Translations under genes and position numbers: made by a program
The notes under the pieces: generated by a model
Told to the model about the DNA's origin: nothing
Database searches by the model: none
Seen by the model: the letters and a program-made list of their open reading frames with translations, nothing else
Assembly (NCBI RefSeq): GCF_003330725.1
Contig: NZ_CP030840.1
Location: 310,001 to 374,000 of the forward strand
Direction of reading: 5' to 3'
Origin: Acidisarcina polymorpha
Lineage (GTDB): Bacteria; Acidobacteriota; Terriglobia; Terriglobales; Acidobacteriaceae
DNA: 64,000 bases
In this document: piece after piece, positions 7,704 through 16,798 of the stretch
How the letters are laid out: every line of letters begins with the position of its first letter
Numbering within the stretch: the stretch's first letter is position 1

Positions 7704-9476
7704 TCATGGTTTGTTCGTGCAAACTCCACTCCATAGCTGCTCACCGAGCGTGTCTGGAGCCACGACGCTCCACTTTCCCCCTGAGCCGGAATCACTTTTG
7801 GGGTTGTTGTGAGAATCGTAAACGATACTCGACGCCCCTCGCAGTTTGTGCGCTACACAGTCTATGTCAAATGCCATGACCTCGGATTCTTTAGCACCCA
7901 CTCGTTTTACCCATAATTGCGGCAACCGACCAGGCGTCACCTCGGAACTTTTTACATCGAGATAGTAGCTGTCTCCGTGCCCGAAGGTTCCAAGCGAGCG
8001 CCATCTCTCCGTGGAATCGACGTGCCCGGGAATACCGCCGAAGATACGTTGAAAATCGAGAATTCCCCGTCTGTAATCTCCACTTTTTAGATAAGCATCG
8101 CCACGCGACTCATACAATTCGCTGAGAATGAAGGTGATGGCCATTTTGCCGTTATCTTGGGTTAAAAGCTTATTGAAAGGCGCCGGTTCATAGTTGGGCG
8201 CAAACAGCCGGTTAAGTTTCTGAAGCAGAACAGCATCTGACATCGAGGCGTACTCGGGATATATACCCCGGAACTGGGAGAGGCTCAGAACCATTACTTG
8301 AATCGCCAATCGTTATCTCAGCGCAGTGCTGTAATCATCGATGGCGCGCTGATAGTCTCGCACCTTGACATAGGTATCGCCGCGGTTTGCATAGAGCGTG
8401 GAGATGTACGAATCCCCTTCATCTTTTGCTCGAATTGCATCACCAAAATCAGAAATCGCCGGATAGTATTGGCCTAGCTCCAGGTGGGCAATCCCGCGAT
8501 CTGAGAGCGCTGTAGAAATGTCGGGCTTCAACGATAGAGCTTTGTCGAAATCTTTGATTGCCAGGGCGTCTTGTTTCAAGTTCAGGTAGACTTCGGCCCT
8601 AGCGGCGTAAGCCTTCGCAAATCCAGGGTCTAGCTGGATGGCTCTGGTAAATGACGGTATCGCAGCTCTGTAAAAAGCATCGCGTGCTGCATCGGAGGCC
8701 CATGCTTTCTTCGTCCAAAACGCAGTGGCCATGTGTAGCTCTCCCTGTAGATAAGGCACAACTGCCGTCCTGGGATTGAGGATAGATGCTTTCTGGAATG
8801 CCGCGGTCGCTTGTGGGAAAGTGCTTTCACCGAATGTAGTGAAAAACTGATAGTAAAGGCCCACTAATGCGAATGATCGCCAGTCCTTCGGAGCATTGGC
8901 AGAAAGCAGACTGAGGTCCGTCAAGTTCCAAGTACAGAAGTCCGATGTTTTCGAGGGCTCTGTGCCTTGGATATTGAAAATATTGTCCGCGGTATCGAGG
9001 TCTTCTTCCATCGCGCTATCGAGAAGATCCAAAGCAGTTCTATATTCGCCACTTGAACTCGCAATCTTAGCGAGGAGGGAGAGTGCCTGCTTCTTGTCGT
9101 AAATGGAAAGGTCACCACGTTCGGCAGAAATGGCGGCCTGAAGGTCCCCTTTGGCATTAACCAGGTTTGGTGGGTTAGTTTCACACGCTACGATCTGCGC
9201 CCGTGTGAACCGGGCATCTCCAAACTTCGGGTAGATCTCAATGAATCGGTCTAACAGCGAGAGGTCCGCCGCTGATGTATCTTTTCCCACTTGCTGCAAA
9301 ACGTCCAAGAACGCTTTCTCAGCAGGCGACGCGCTTGGGTAAGTTTTAGGCGGTCCCATCATCTCAGGAGGATCAGAAACCGCAACGAATGGGCCGGACT
9401 GTGCAACCGTCGTCCGTGCGTAACCAAAGCCAAGGACAGCAATCAGGAAGTAACAAATCGTTCTACGAGCAGCCAA
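7704..9476 (-). pseudogene. Secreted TPR protein gene split by an in-frame TAA
   Basis: One reading frame runs from ATG 9476 to 7704, broken only by a TAA at 8313-8315. The first part (387 residues) has a signal peptide (MAARRTICYFLIAVLGFG...VAQ) and TPR units such as AIPSFTRAIQLDPGFAKAYAARAEVYLNL, DALAIKDFDKALSLKP and YAISDFG-like repeats, ending DYSTALR. The second part (about 200 residues) continues in the same frame with LSLSQFRGIYPEY, another TPR-like unit (RGDAYLKSGDYRRGILDFQRIF) and a C-terminal domain ending VCTNKP. The continuity across the stop suggests a ~590-residue protein with one nonsense change. Two separately translated proteins or a sequencing error are the alternatives. Confidence 0.75.
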
Positions 9477-9530
9477 CGTTCAACCCCCGTCTTACACTTT
9501 CACCAATCGTGCAGTTCCCTAGATTTGTGG

Positions 9531-9716
9531 TTAGACCGGTTCTTTCATCGTGTCGAGGAGCTGGCGCAAATAGATCTCCGGTCCAAGCTCACGGATGAGC
9601 CTCGCATTCGCTTCGATCCATTGACCCTCACTGATGACGGGCGGCGTTGACAAACAATACTTGGGGTTCAGCAGGATGTTCCGCACATCTTCAGATGTCC
9701 AGTCGTTCTTCGGCAT
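9531..9716 (-). CDS. 61-residue protein resembling part of the Recombinase domain
   Basis: Starts MPKNDWTSEDVRNILLNPKY and continues PPVISEGQWIEANARLI. This spacing matches the stretch of large serine recombinases (PF07508 Recombinase domain) where an R..L.NPKY strand is followed by a P.I....W motif. The likeness is by eye. I chose the ATG at 9716, eight bases from the stop of the HNH frame; a longer start at 9740 would overlap it. It is the last of three tightly packed minus-strand genes after the serine recombinase and the HNH frame, so it may work with them on DNA. Confidence 0.6.
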   Translation of the reverse strand: MPKNDWTSEDVRNILLNPKYCLSTPPVISEGQWIEANARLIRELGPEIYLRQLLDTMKEPV

Positions 9717-9723
9717 AAGCACC

Positions 9724-10160
9724 TCAGTCTTCGACCTCAACCGGAAGCCTCAACTGCTCCATCGCTTTCGGCAATTCCAAGTCTAAGGGCAAACTGAGCT
9801 GTTCCTTGCCCTGTGGATGTTTTTCCCGCCACAAGATCAGCAGCAGCGGCGTCATTTCGCCAAGAACCATCTGCGTACGCTCCACAATTGCGTGGCAGCG
9901 TGTGCAGAGGGTAATCATCAACTCCAGCTTGGATACGCCAGGCTTTCGATGATGGACGCATAGTTTGCGCCTCTCCAGGTTGGGACAGGCGCGGCACCGC
10001 CGCTCGTCCGATCCAAAACCACTTCGCGCAGGCCGCCGTAGTTCTCCTCATCCTGACGCTTCATTGAATAGCACGAAGCACACAGCCCGAGCGCGAGGAT
10101 TTCCGTCCGCCCACAGGGGCAGCAGATTCCGCGCTGCTTCACTGGCTGCTTACGCTTCAT
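9724..10160 (-). pseudogene. HNH endonuclease with a one-base frameshift
   Basis: The start overlaps the recombinase stop (ATGA at 10157-10160). Residues 1-50 carry a four-cysteine zinc pattern (CCPCGRTEIL...LCASC) and GGLREVVLDR. The frame then breaks at about 10008-10010. Adding one base there, probably a third G in a G run on the minus strand, restores CRACP, the VHHRKPG HNH core and the ITLCTRCHAIVERT motif, then a tail ending EVED at 9724. The restored product is about 145 residues, a usual size for this family. Without the base, the product stops at 9918. A sequencing error in the G run is a real alternative. Confidence 0.8.
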
Positions 10161-10828
10161 AGTTCCCGACCCGCCCGCTTCCGTGCCGGCTTCGCCGTCA
10201 CCTTGCGGGGAGCCACAACAGCCAGATAACGATAGAGCGTGTCCCGGCTGATTCCAAAGTCTCGCGCAATTCCTGATTTGGATTCGCCGGCCGCCGCCCG
10301 CCTTCGCAGCTCCGCTGCTCGTTCGGCGGTCATGGTCGGCTTCCGGCCCCGATACTTCCCTGCCCGCTTTGCCAACGCGATCCCCTCCCGCTGGCGCTCG
10401 TGGAGCAGCTCGCGCTCAAACTCGGCGAAGGCTCCCATGACGCTCAACAGAAGATTCGCCATCGGCGACTCTTCCCCGGTGAACGTCAGGTTCTCCTTCA
10501 CGAAGCACACATGAACACCACGTTTCGTCAGCCCAAGAACGATCTTCCGCAGATCATCGAGGTTTCGAGCCAGCCGATCCATCGAATGACAGTACAGCGT
10601 GTCGCCGTCACGGACGAAATCGAGCAAGGCCTCCAGCTGCGGGCGCTTCGCGTCTTTGCCGGAAGCCTTGTCAGTGAAAACCTTGTCCAGTTCCCTGCCC
10701 TCAAGCTGCCGGTTTTCGTTTTGGTCCAAGGTGCTCACACGCACATAACCGACGTGCTGCCCTTTTGACGACCGCCCCGCCCGCGAAGCTCGAGATTTTG
10801 TCCGAATAGGCTTTATAACTTTTGTCAT
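10157..10828 (-). CDS. Serine recombinase, resolvase/invertase type
   Basis: 223 residues. The catalytic resolvase domain shows YVRVSTLDQN with the nucleophilic Ser, KDAKRPQL, the DRLARN motif and the long E helix FAEFERELLHERQREGI. A helix-turn-helix follows (AAAGESKSGIARDFGISRDTLYRYL, about residues 175-198). The basic N-terminal ~25 residues are an extension beyond the usual start. It is a small site-specific recombinase that resolves or inverts DNA. A perfect inverted repeat lies just ahead of the start, and an HNH frame and a 61-residue gene follow with 4-bp overlap and an 8-bp gap. Confidence 0.9.
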   Translation of the reverse strand: MTKVIKPIRTKSRASRAGRSSKGQHVGYVRVSTLDQNENRQLEGRELDKVFTDKASGKDAKRPQLEALLDFVRDGDTLYCHSMDRLARNLDDLRKIVLGLTKRGVHVCFVKENLTFTGEESPMANLLLSVMGAFAEFERELLHERQREGIALAKRAGKYRGRKPTMTAERAAELRRRAAAGESKSGIARDFGISRDTLYRYLAVVAPRKVTAKPARKRAGREL

Positions 10829-10832
10829 TGGC

Positions 10833-10867
10833 TGTACGATAACACTGAAACGCGGTCTTATCGTACA
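10833..10867. promoter_or_regulatory. Perfect 10-bp inverted repeat ahead of the recombinase gene
   Basis: TGTACGATAA at 10833-10842 and TTATCGTACA at 10858-10867 are exact complements with 15 bases between. A third ATCGTAC lies at 10882-10888. The set fills the space between the recombinase start (10828) and the divergent kinase gene. It could be the recombinase binding or crossover site, a self-repression operator, or both. Confidence 0.6.
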
Positions 10868-10951
10868 TCATTTTCAACCGGATCGTACGCCAGCTTAAGG
10901 TATACCCCAAAGCGCACTGAACAAACAGGTATGGAATTCGGAGCGACGCTA

Positions 10952-11476
10952 ATGCAAGCACCCATTGTTGTACTTACTGGCGGTTCTGGTTCTGGCAAAA
11001 CGACGATAGCGCACAAGATCGAAGCTGAGCATCCTGAGATCACTGTTCTCCGATTCGACTCCATCGGTATTCCCTCCCCAGAAGTCATGGCCACCTACGG
11101 AGACGGACACCAACCCGGGGGCGCATGGCAGAGAGCTATGACCCTAGAGTGGTTCGACAAAATCGCAGACGTTCTTGCGCTAGGACAACCGGTTCTATTC
11201 GAAGGACAAATGAGAATCGCGTTCGTGCGGGAAGCGCTTCAAACGAGCGGGATTACAGATGCACGGGTCATTTGTGTGGAGTGCGACGACACTACACGCA
11301 GCGCTCGCCTTACCGATGACCGCCTTCAGCCTGAACTCGCAAGCGAGGCGATGATGGGTTGGAGTCGCTACTTGCACCAGGAAGCAGTTGAGGAGGGCTA
11401 CGAGGTCTTCGACACAAGGGGCCTCTCTCCCGCTGAGAGCACAGCACACGTCCTCGCGGCGTTCCGACTGGGTTGA
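10952..11476 (+). CDS. P-loop kinase-like protein
   Basis: About 174 residues. The N-terminus has a strand and Walker A motif, VVLTGGSGSGKTT (residues ~5-17). FEGQM appears around residue 88 and an RSARL.DDR segment resembling a lid region near 120. The size and order fit the AAA_33/adenylylsulfate- or shikimate-kinase-like small-molecule kinases. The substrate cannot be read from sequence. I prefer the ATG at 10952 (MQAPIVV) because it puts the P-loop strand at the usual distance; a start at 10931 is also open. It is divergent from the serine recombinase. Confidence 0.8.
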   Translation: MQAPIVVLTGGSGSGKTTIAHKIEAEHPEITVLRFDSIGIPSPEVMATYGDGHQPGGAWQRAMTLEWFDKIADVLALGQPVLFEGQMRIAFVREALQTSGITDARVICVECDDTTRSARLTDDRLQPELASEAMMGWSRYLHQEAVEEGYEVFDTRGLSPAESTAHVLAAFRLG

Positions 11477-11732
11477 AGAGGAAGAAACCGCCGCCAGTTG
11501 TTCGCTGCGTCGTCAGCCGCATTGCTCAGGAAGATCCGATACTAAGGGACGAACCGATATGCGGCTAAACGGATAAATTGATAAACCAATTAACTCGGAG
11601 CCGTGTCCGTAAGACGATCCTTCAACGGACAACTTGTAAACGATCAGTGAGTCGCCGAAACAAGGCAATCCGTGTCTCACATAACTGGTACGGTGATATT
11701 CTCACGTAAGGCCCGCCAGACGTTACGCCCGT
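11477..11732. other. Gap with no recognisable gene
   Basis: About 250 bp between the kinase gene and the decayed resolvase. I find no start with a good ribosome site. The last ~60 bases could hold the resolvase promoter or recombination site but show no clean repeat. Confidence 0.4.
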
Positions 11733-12311
11733 ATGCCAAAAACTGTCATCGGGTACGCACGATGCTCCACGGACAAACAGGACCTCACCGCGCAGCGGGA
11801 TGTACTCGTCGAGTTGGGCGTAGCTGCGAACCGGATCTACGTCGACCACGGATTGACCGGAAAGAATCGGGCTAGGCCGGGACTTAACCAGGCGCGCTCG
11901 CCGGTGTCCGTAAGGGCGATACTCTGGTCGTGCCAAATCTGGATCGGCTCGCCCGCTCAATACCTGATGCCCGGTCCATCGCAGATGAATTGGCAGCATG
12001 AGGCGTGACGCTTGCACTAGGCCGGGCCGCTATGACCCAGCCGATCCCATGGGCAAGATGTTCTTCAACATCCTGGCTACCTTTGCGGAGTTCGAAGCTG
12101 ACCTCATTCGGCTGCGTACCCGTAAGGGCATGAAGATCGCTTGCGCGAAGGGCAGACTCTGGGGCAAACAGCCTAAATTGTCAGAAAGCAGCAGAAAGAA
12201 CTCGGTCGCATGCATGGAACAGGTCAGTACACGATCAGCGACTTGGCTGAGCTGTTCTCCATCTCACGTCCGACCGTCTACCGAACACTTCGTCGTTCCG
12301 CGCAACCATAA
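11733..12311 (+). pseudogene. Decayed Tn3-type resolvase
   Basis: Starts MPKTVIGYARCSTDKQDLTAQRDVL and YVDHGLTGKNRARPGL, a standard small resolvase N-terminus with the serine. The frame then shifts near 11890. The next frame gives LAGVRKGDTLVVPNLDRLAR and SIADELAA, then a stop. A further shift near 12035 gives YDPADPMGKMFFNILATFAEFEADLIR. A third near 12185 gives KELGRMHGTGQY and the helix-turn-helix DLAELFSISRPTVYRTLRRS, ending TAA at 12309. With at least three frameshifts and a stop, it cannot make resolvase. Confidence 0.85.
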
Positions 12312-12519
12312 TATTCTCTCCACCAGACGGATGGACGTTCTCCGATTTTCCTGAGTACTCGCTGAGTGCATTGACGATTCGCGCTAACCCGCTAGGGCGA
12401 GAGGGGATGCTTTGTGGTGTTTGGATAGAGTGTTGGACGCCCGGAGGGGAAGGAGCCTTGGTATCAGGCGATGAGGATACCCCGAAATGACGGTAAGCTC
12501 GCTGCTATCATGAAAATCC

Positions 12520-12700
12520 ATGTGCGGCCGCTACTACCGAACGATCCGATAAACAGCGCATCGGCGACGCCTTCAACAACAGCGACCTTCCTTCCAGCCT
12601 GGTCATCTCCGAGGCCGATTACAACGTGGCGCCGACCACCTTTCAGCCTGTCATCCGAAATGACAAAGACACAGGCGATCGCTTTCTACCGAGGGGCACC
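12520..12700 (+). pseudogene. SRAP protein remnant, frameshifted
   Basis: ATG at 12520 opens MCGRYYR, the SRAP signature, then runs into a stop. One extra base near 12541 hides the continuing frame RSDKQRIGDAF, ADYNVAPTTFQPV and IRNDKDTGDRF, which aligns with the SRAP copy at 4571. After that the match ends. A loose RKPFQIEP may be further debris in another frame. It is about a third of a normal gene. Confidence 0.75.
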
Positions 12701-12832
12701 GGAAGCCCTTCCAGATAGAACCCGTCCAATAATGTCGAAGGTCTTAAGGAATGAGCTGCCTCCCGAGGCTGCGGCCAGCACCATAAGAGTTGGAGGCAAT
12801 CATTGATGATTAAAGAAAGCGTGAACGCGCTC

Positions 12833-13069
12833 ATGTTTTACATAAGCAAGAAGCAAAAGCACTATCGTCATACCGATGGCTGCCGGGTCCTCTTCGCAGA
12901 TGCTTACTGAAACGATCTCGATCAAATCTACAACTTTGGTGGTACAGACAGTCTAGCGGTCGTCGAATATAAACGTCGTCATGCGCTAGCCCTTGTGCTT
13001 TGCAGGGAGCACCGTTTTCTCGCTTACGCTAACTTCTCCTCAGGTTCGTCCAGATCATCGGCGGCTTGA
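12833..13069 (+). pseudogene. Possible short gene remnant with in-frame stop
   Basis: ATG 12833 gives 25 residues (MFYISKKQKHYRHTDG...) and a TGA. The same frame continues for 52 more codons (NDLDQIYNFGGTDSLAVVEY...) to a TGA at 13067. No family is recognised. The frame is open apart from that one stop, but the evidence for a gene is slight. Confidence 0.2.
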
Positions 13070-13277
13070 CAGTTCTCGCTGCCAGGCATCACACGCACAC
13101 TGCACCGACGATTCACCTAACTTCGCTCCTCAACACGGTCGGCGTTGTTTGGTTGTTGGGATAGGGACATGAAAATGACCTGCCAATCCTCCCCACCCTT
13201 AACCCTAACCTTTGGCGAAAGTAACCAGCAGCCGTTCCGAAAGATGACGGCACTCCCTCATCTCAAGAGGAGCAACC

Positions 13278-16200
13278 ATGAAGAGCTTTCTGCCCGTCGC
13301 ACTTTCCTTATTGGCCATGAGCCCAATGGTCGTCAATGCTCAAGAACTTAACCCCTCGGTTGCAGCCGCGAACCAGAACCTCGCGCCCTCGAAGCTTGTC
13401 TCTCCAATGAAGGCCGTGCCGCCTGCGATCACAGCCGCTTACGGCAAGCTGCCGCTAAGCTTTGAAGCTAACCGAGGCCAGAGCGATCCGCAGGTGAAGT
13501 TCCTCTCCCGCGGACAAGGCTATACGCTTTTCCTGACCGGCAACGCGGCGGTGCTGACGCTAAGCAAGGACTTGAGTTCGCAGCCGAAGACCAGTGCAAT
13601 GGCCGGCAAAGCGGCGCTTCAAAGACCCGCCAAGATCAAGACGGATGTGGTGCGCATGGAGCTTGCTGGCGCAGCACGCGGCATGCAGGTGAGCGGGGCC
13701 GACGCGCTGCCCGGCAAAGCGAACTACTTCTTCGGCAAAGACTCGTCGCAGTGGCATACGAACCTGCCCACTTACGCCAAGGTGAAGTACAGCAATGTCT
13801 ATCCCGGCATCGACCTGGTCTATTACGGCAACCAGCGGCAGTTGGAGTACGACTTCGTCGTCGCGCCCAATGCCGACCCGAAGCAGGCCCGGCTGCACTT
13901 CGCCGGGGCTAGCAAGCTCAAGCTCAACAGCGGAGGCGACTTGGAGATCATCGCCAAGGACGGAGAGATCGCCTTCCATAAGCCAATCATCTATCAGATG
14001 AAGGATGGACAGCGTCAGCCGGTCGAAGGCAGCTTTCAGCTGCTGGCTAACAACACCGTCGGCTTCACGCTTGCGAGCTATGACCATAGCAGGGAGTTAG
14101 TGGTCGATCCGGTACTGGCTTATTCTACTTATCTTGCGCCGGATGCCTCAAATGGTTTTGGAGGCAATATGCTTGTAGGAATGACTGTGGACCACGCGGG
14201 TTGCGCTTACTTGACCGGATATGCTCAGGCATTTTTCCCGACGACGGGCACTTCCTTTCAGCCAACCCGCGCGAGCTCAAGTCAGGACGTTGCTTTTGTT
14301 ACCAAGATCAATTCATCTGGCACGGCGCTGATCTATTCGACCTACCTGGGAGGGCCCGATGTTCCGGGAGCGGCCGTGGGTGGAGGAAGCGAGGGAAATA
14401 GTATTGCGGTGGATCAAGCTGGAAATGCCTATGTGACTGGCAACACGTTCTTGAGCTATTTCCCAGTAACCGCCGGAGCATTTCAGACGGTCAATAAAAA
14501 TACCAGCAGCACCTATTTCGAGACTGGCTTTGTCACCAAGCTCAACGCTTTTGGCTCGGGATTGGTCTACTCGACGTATCTTGGCGGAAGCGCTTACGAC
14601 CAGCCAGACTCGGTCATCGTGGATGCCGAAGGCAATGCCTACATCACAGGAGGGGCCTCCTCGACCGACTTTCCCGTCACTCCCGGTGCATATCAAGTCG
14701 AAAATAAGGCGTCTAGCGGCAATCAAACCGGCTTTGTCACGAAGTTAAATGCTACCGGTACCGCGCTGGTCTACTCGACGTATCTTGGCGGAAGCGTTGC
14801 CGAATCTTTGTCGTTGTGGAATTACGTCGATCATGAAGGCCACGTTTATCTCACCGGAACCACGTCCTCCTATGATTTCCCGACCACTCCGGGCGCCTTC
14901 CAAACGTCCGCTCCGGGACTAGGCCCTAATCTATACGCGATCGTTGTGACCAAACTAAACATCGCCGGATCGGGACTCGTCTTCTCCACCTTCCTGGGTT
15001 CTGCTTCCTCTTCCAACTTCGGAGGTGGGGTCGCAGCAGACGATGAGGGCAACGTTTACGTAGCAGGCTCTGTCTCAGCTAAATTCCCTACGACCAAGGG
15101 TGCCTTCCAAAGTGTCAACAAAACAAACGGGGGTATTACTGGATTTGTTACCAAGCTGAACCCTTCCGGCTCCGCGCTGCTTTATTCCACCTACCTGGGA
15201 GGGAGCGCCGACAGCTCTGCTGGATCGCCTGCTTTGGACAGTTTGGGCAATGTATACGTTACCGGCCAAACCGCTGCCACCGACTTTCCCGTCACCTCGG
15301 ACGCATTTCAGAAAACGAATATGGGCAGCACGGCTTACAGCTATCTCAACTGTATCTTTACAGAATTGAACGCATCCGGTTCGGCCCTGGTGTATTCCAG
15401 CTATCTGGGAGGAGTGTATAGCAGTTGCGGCCCCTTGGCGCTCGACGGTCTGAACAATGTTTATGTGGCAGGCTTTGCGCAAGGAAACTTTCCCACAACT
15501 CCAGGCGCATTTCAGGAGCAGGGGGGTGGTGGGTTTGTCTCCAAGTTCGCCCTGAACGGCGTAACTTCAACCACGCTGACGAGCAACGCCAACCCGCAGG
15601 TCCTGGGTGAACCAGTGACCCTCACCGCGCGGGTGACGTCGGCTTCTGGCGGCGGTATACCGTCCGGTATCGTGGGCTTTGTCGAAAAAGGAAAGGTATT
15701 TGCGCACGAGTTTCTAGACAATGCTGGAAGCGCCAGCTACACCACCAGCAACCTTTCGCCAGGCGAGCACACCATTGTCGCCAGCTATGAGGGAAGGTGG
15801 GCTACCTTCGAGGGGGCGCCAACGACCTACTCCTCAAGCAACGGCGTATTGAATCAGGTCATCACTGGCGGACAAGTCGCGACACCAACCTTTCCTGTTC
15901 TGGGAGGAACTTACGGGATCAGTATCAAGGTGACCATCGAGACGCCCACGGCGGGCGCGACCATCCATTACACAACCGATGGCGCGATGCCGACTTCTTC
16001 TTCGCCGACCTATACCGGGCCCTTCAAGATTTCCGGCACAACGACGGTGAAAGCGATTGCGACTCTGACAGGAGATACCCCCAGTGCCGTAGCGTCCGCA
16101 ACTTATACGTTGGTCTCGGGAGTAAGTTCTACGGCCACTACAATCGCGTCATCAGCGAACCCTTCCACATTGACAGAGGCTGTGTTGTTCACAGCGACAG

Positions 16201-16412
16201 TGGTCTCCCTCGGTGCCGGCGGCCCGACGCCGACCGGATCGGTCTCTTTCAAGGATGGCGCCGTAGTGGTCGGCACCGCCCCGCTTGTCGACGGCGTGGC
16301 CCGCTTCACCACCTCCGGCTTATCGCTTTATGGACACGCGATAGCCGCCATTTATACCGGCAGTGAAACCTATTTGTCCAGCGGAGCGAGCATCACGCAA
16401 GAGGTGCAGTAA
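13278..16412 (+). CDS. Exported SBBP-repeat beta-propeller protein with Ig-like and chitobiase-type domains
   Basis: 1044 residues. A signal peptide ends at about NAQE (residue 22-24). A DUF7948-type N-terminal domain follows (LSFEANRGQSDPQVKFLSRG, then VYPGIDLVYYGNQRQLEYDF). About eight or nine SBBP units come next, each with a form of LVYSTYLGGS and a G.A.VTG...T.FP motif, likely a beta-propeller. Near residue 755 come an Ig-like domain (TTLTSNANP...VASYEG), a CHB_HEX_C-like domain (ATPTFPVLGGTY...IHYTTDG) and a second Ig-like domain to the end. AGAGGAG precedes the ATG. It is an extracellular or surface protein of unknown ligand. A broken relative lies at 18202. Confidence 0.9.
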   Translation: MKSFLPVALSLLAMSPMVVNAQELNPSVAAANQNLAPSKLVSPMKAVPPAITAAYGKLPLSFEANRGQSDPQVKFLSRGQGYTLFLTGNAAVLTLSKDLSSQPKTSAMAGKAALQRPAKIKTDVVRMELAGAARGMQVSGADALPGKANYFFGKDSSQWHTNLPTYAKVKYSNVYPGIDLVYYGNQRQLEYDFVVAPNADPKQARLHFAGASKLKLNSGGDLEIIAKDGEIAFHKPIIYQMKDGQRQPVEGSFQLLANNTVGFTLASYDHSRELVVDPVLAYSTYLAPDASNGFGGNMLVGMTVDHAGCAYLTGYAQAFFPTTGTSFQPTRASSSQDVAFVTKINSSGTALIYSTYLGGPDVPGAAVGGGSEGNSIAVDQAGNAYVTGNTFLSYFPVTAGAFQTVNKNTSSTYFETGFVTKLNAFGSGLVYSTYLGGSAYDQPDSVIVDAEGNAYITGGASSTDFPVTPGAYQVENKASSGNQTGFVTKLNATGTALVYSTYLGGSVAESLSLWNYVDHEGHVYLTGTTSSYDFPTTPGAFQTSAPGLGPNLYAIVVTKLNIAGSGLVFSTFLGSASSSNFGGGVAADDEGNVYVAGSVSAKFPTTKGAFQSVNKTNGGITGFVTKLNPSGSALLYSTYLGGSADSSAGSPALDSLGNVYVTGQTAATDFPVTSDAFQKTNMGSTAYSYLNCIFTELNASGSALVYSSYLGGVYSSCGPLALDGLNNVYVAGFAQGNFPTTPGAFQEQGGGGFVSKFALNGVTSTTLTSNANPQVLGEPVTLTARVTSASGGGIPSGIVGFVEKGKVFAHEFLDNAGSASYTTSNLSPGEHTIVASYEGRWATFEGAPTTYSSSNGVLNQVITGGQVATPTFPVLGGTYGISIKVTIETPTAGATIHYTTDGAMPTSSSPTYTGPFKISGTTTVKAIATLTGDTPSAVASATYTLVSGVSSTATTIASSANPSTLTEAVLFTATVVSLGAGGPTPTGSVSFKDGAVVVGTAPLVDGVARFTTSGLSLYGHAIAAIYTGSETYLSSGASITQEVQ

Positions 16413-16430
16413 ACTTACCCACCCGCGAGG

Positions 16431-16460
16431 GCCGGCAGCAGACACAATCCTGCTGCCGGC
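16431..16460 (+). terminator. Terminator of the SBBP-repeat gene
   Basis: GCCGGCAGCAG and CTGCTGCCGGC form a perfect 11-pair stem with an 8-base loop 18 bases after the stop codon. TTTGCTC follows. Confidence 0.8.
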
Positions 16461-16798
16461 TTTGCTCTATTTCAGGATCGGCAAGGGGATAGACGCACTC
16501 AGATCCGAAGTTAGGTCAGGAGGAGCGCCAGGCCGCCAGCCCGAGGAAGCATTGAAGATTTCCCAGGAGATGATGCGCCAAGCCCAAGCGATGCAAGCTG
16601 GCCAACTCCGCTTCAAAGGCACCAACTAAGCGGACTACGGGCCGCAAGTTCCGCGACGAAGGCGAATAACGACCGCTTGCTAACCGACAGCCGATAACTG
16701 TATGTTGTGCCACCAATCAGGTGGAGCAACTAGATGCGCATGTCCCCTCAAACCACTTCGCTGGCCTGATGTGGCCGTTCACGCGAAAACCGTCCCGG
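16461..16798. other. Gap without a supported gene
   Basis: About 340 bp. A plus-strand frame to 16629 ends with a helical tail (EEALKISQEMMRQAQAMQ) that could be the end of a lost gene, but its beginning lies inside the terminator and the SBBP gene. Nothing else is supported. Confidence 0.35.

Noticed and set aside
16363-16629. 88-residue plus-strand frame after the SBBP gene
   Set aside because: It starts inside the SBBP gene and runs through its terminator.
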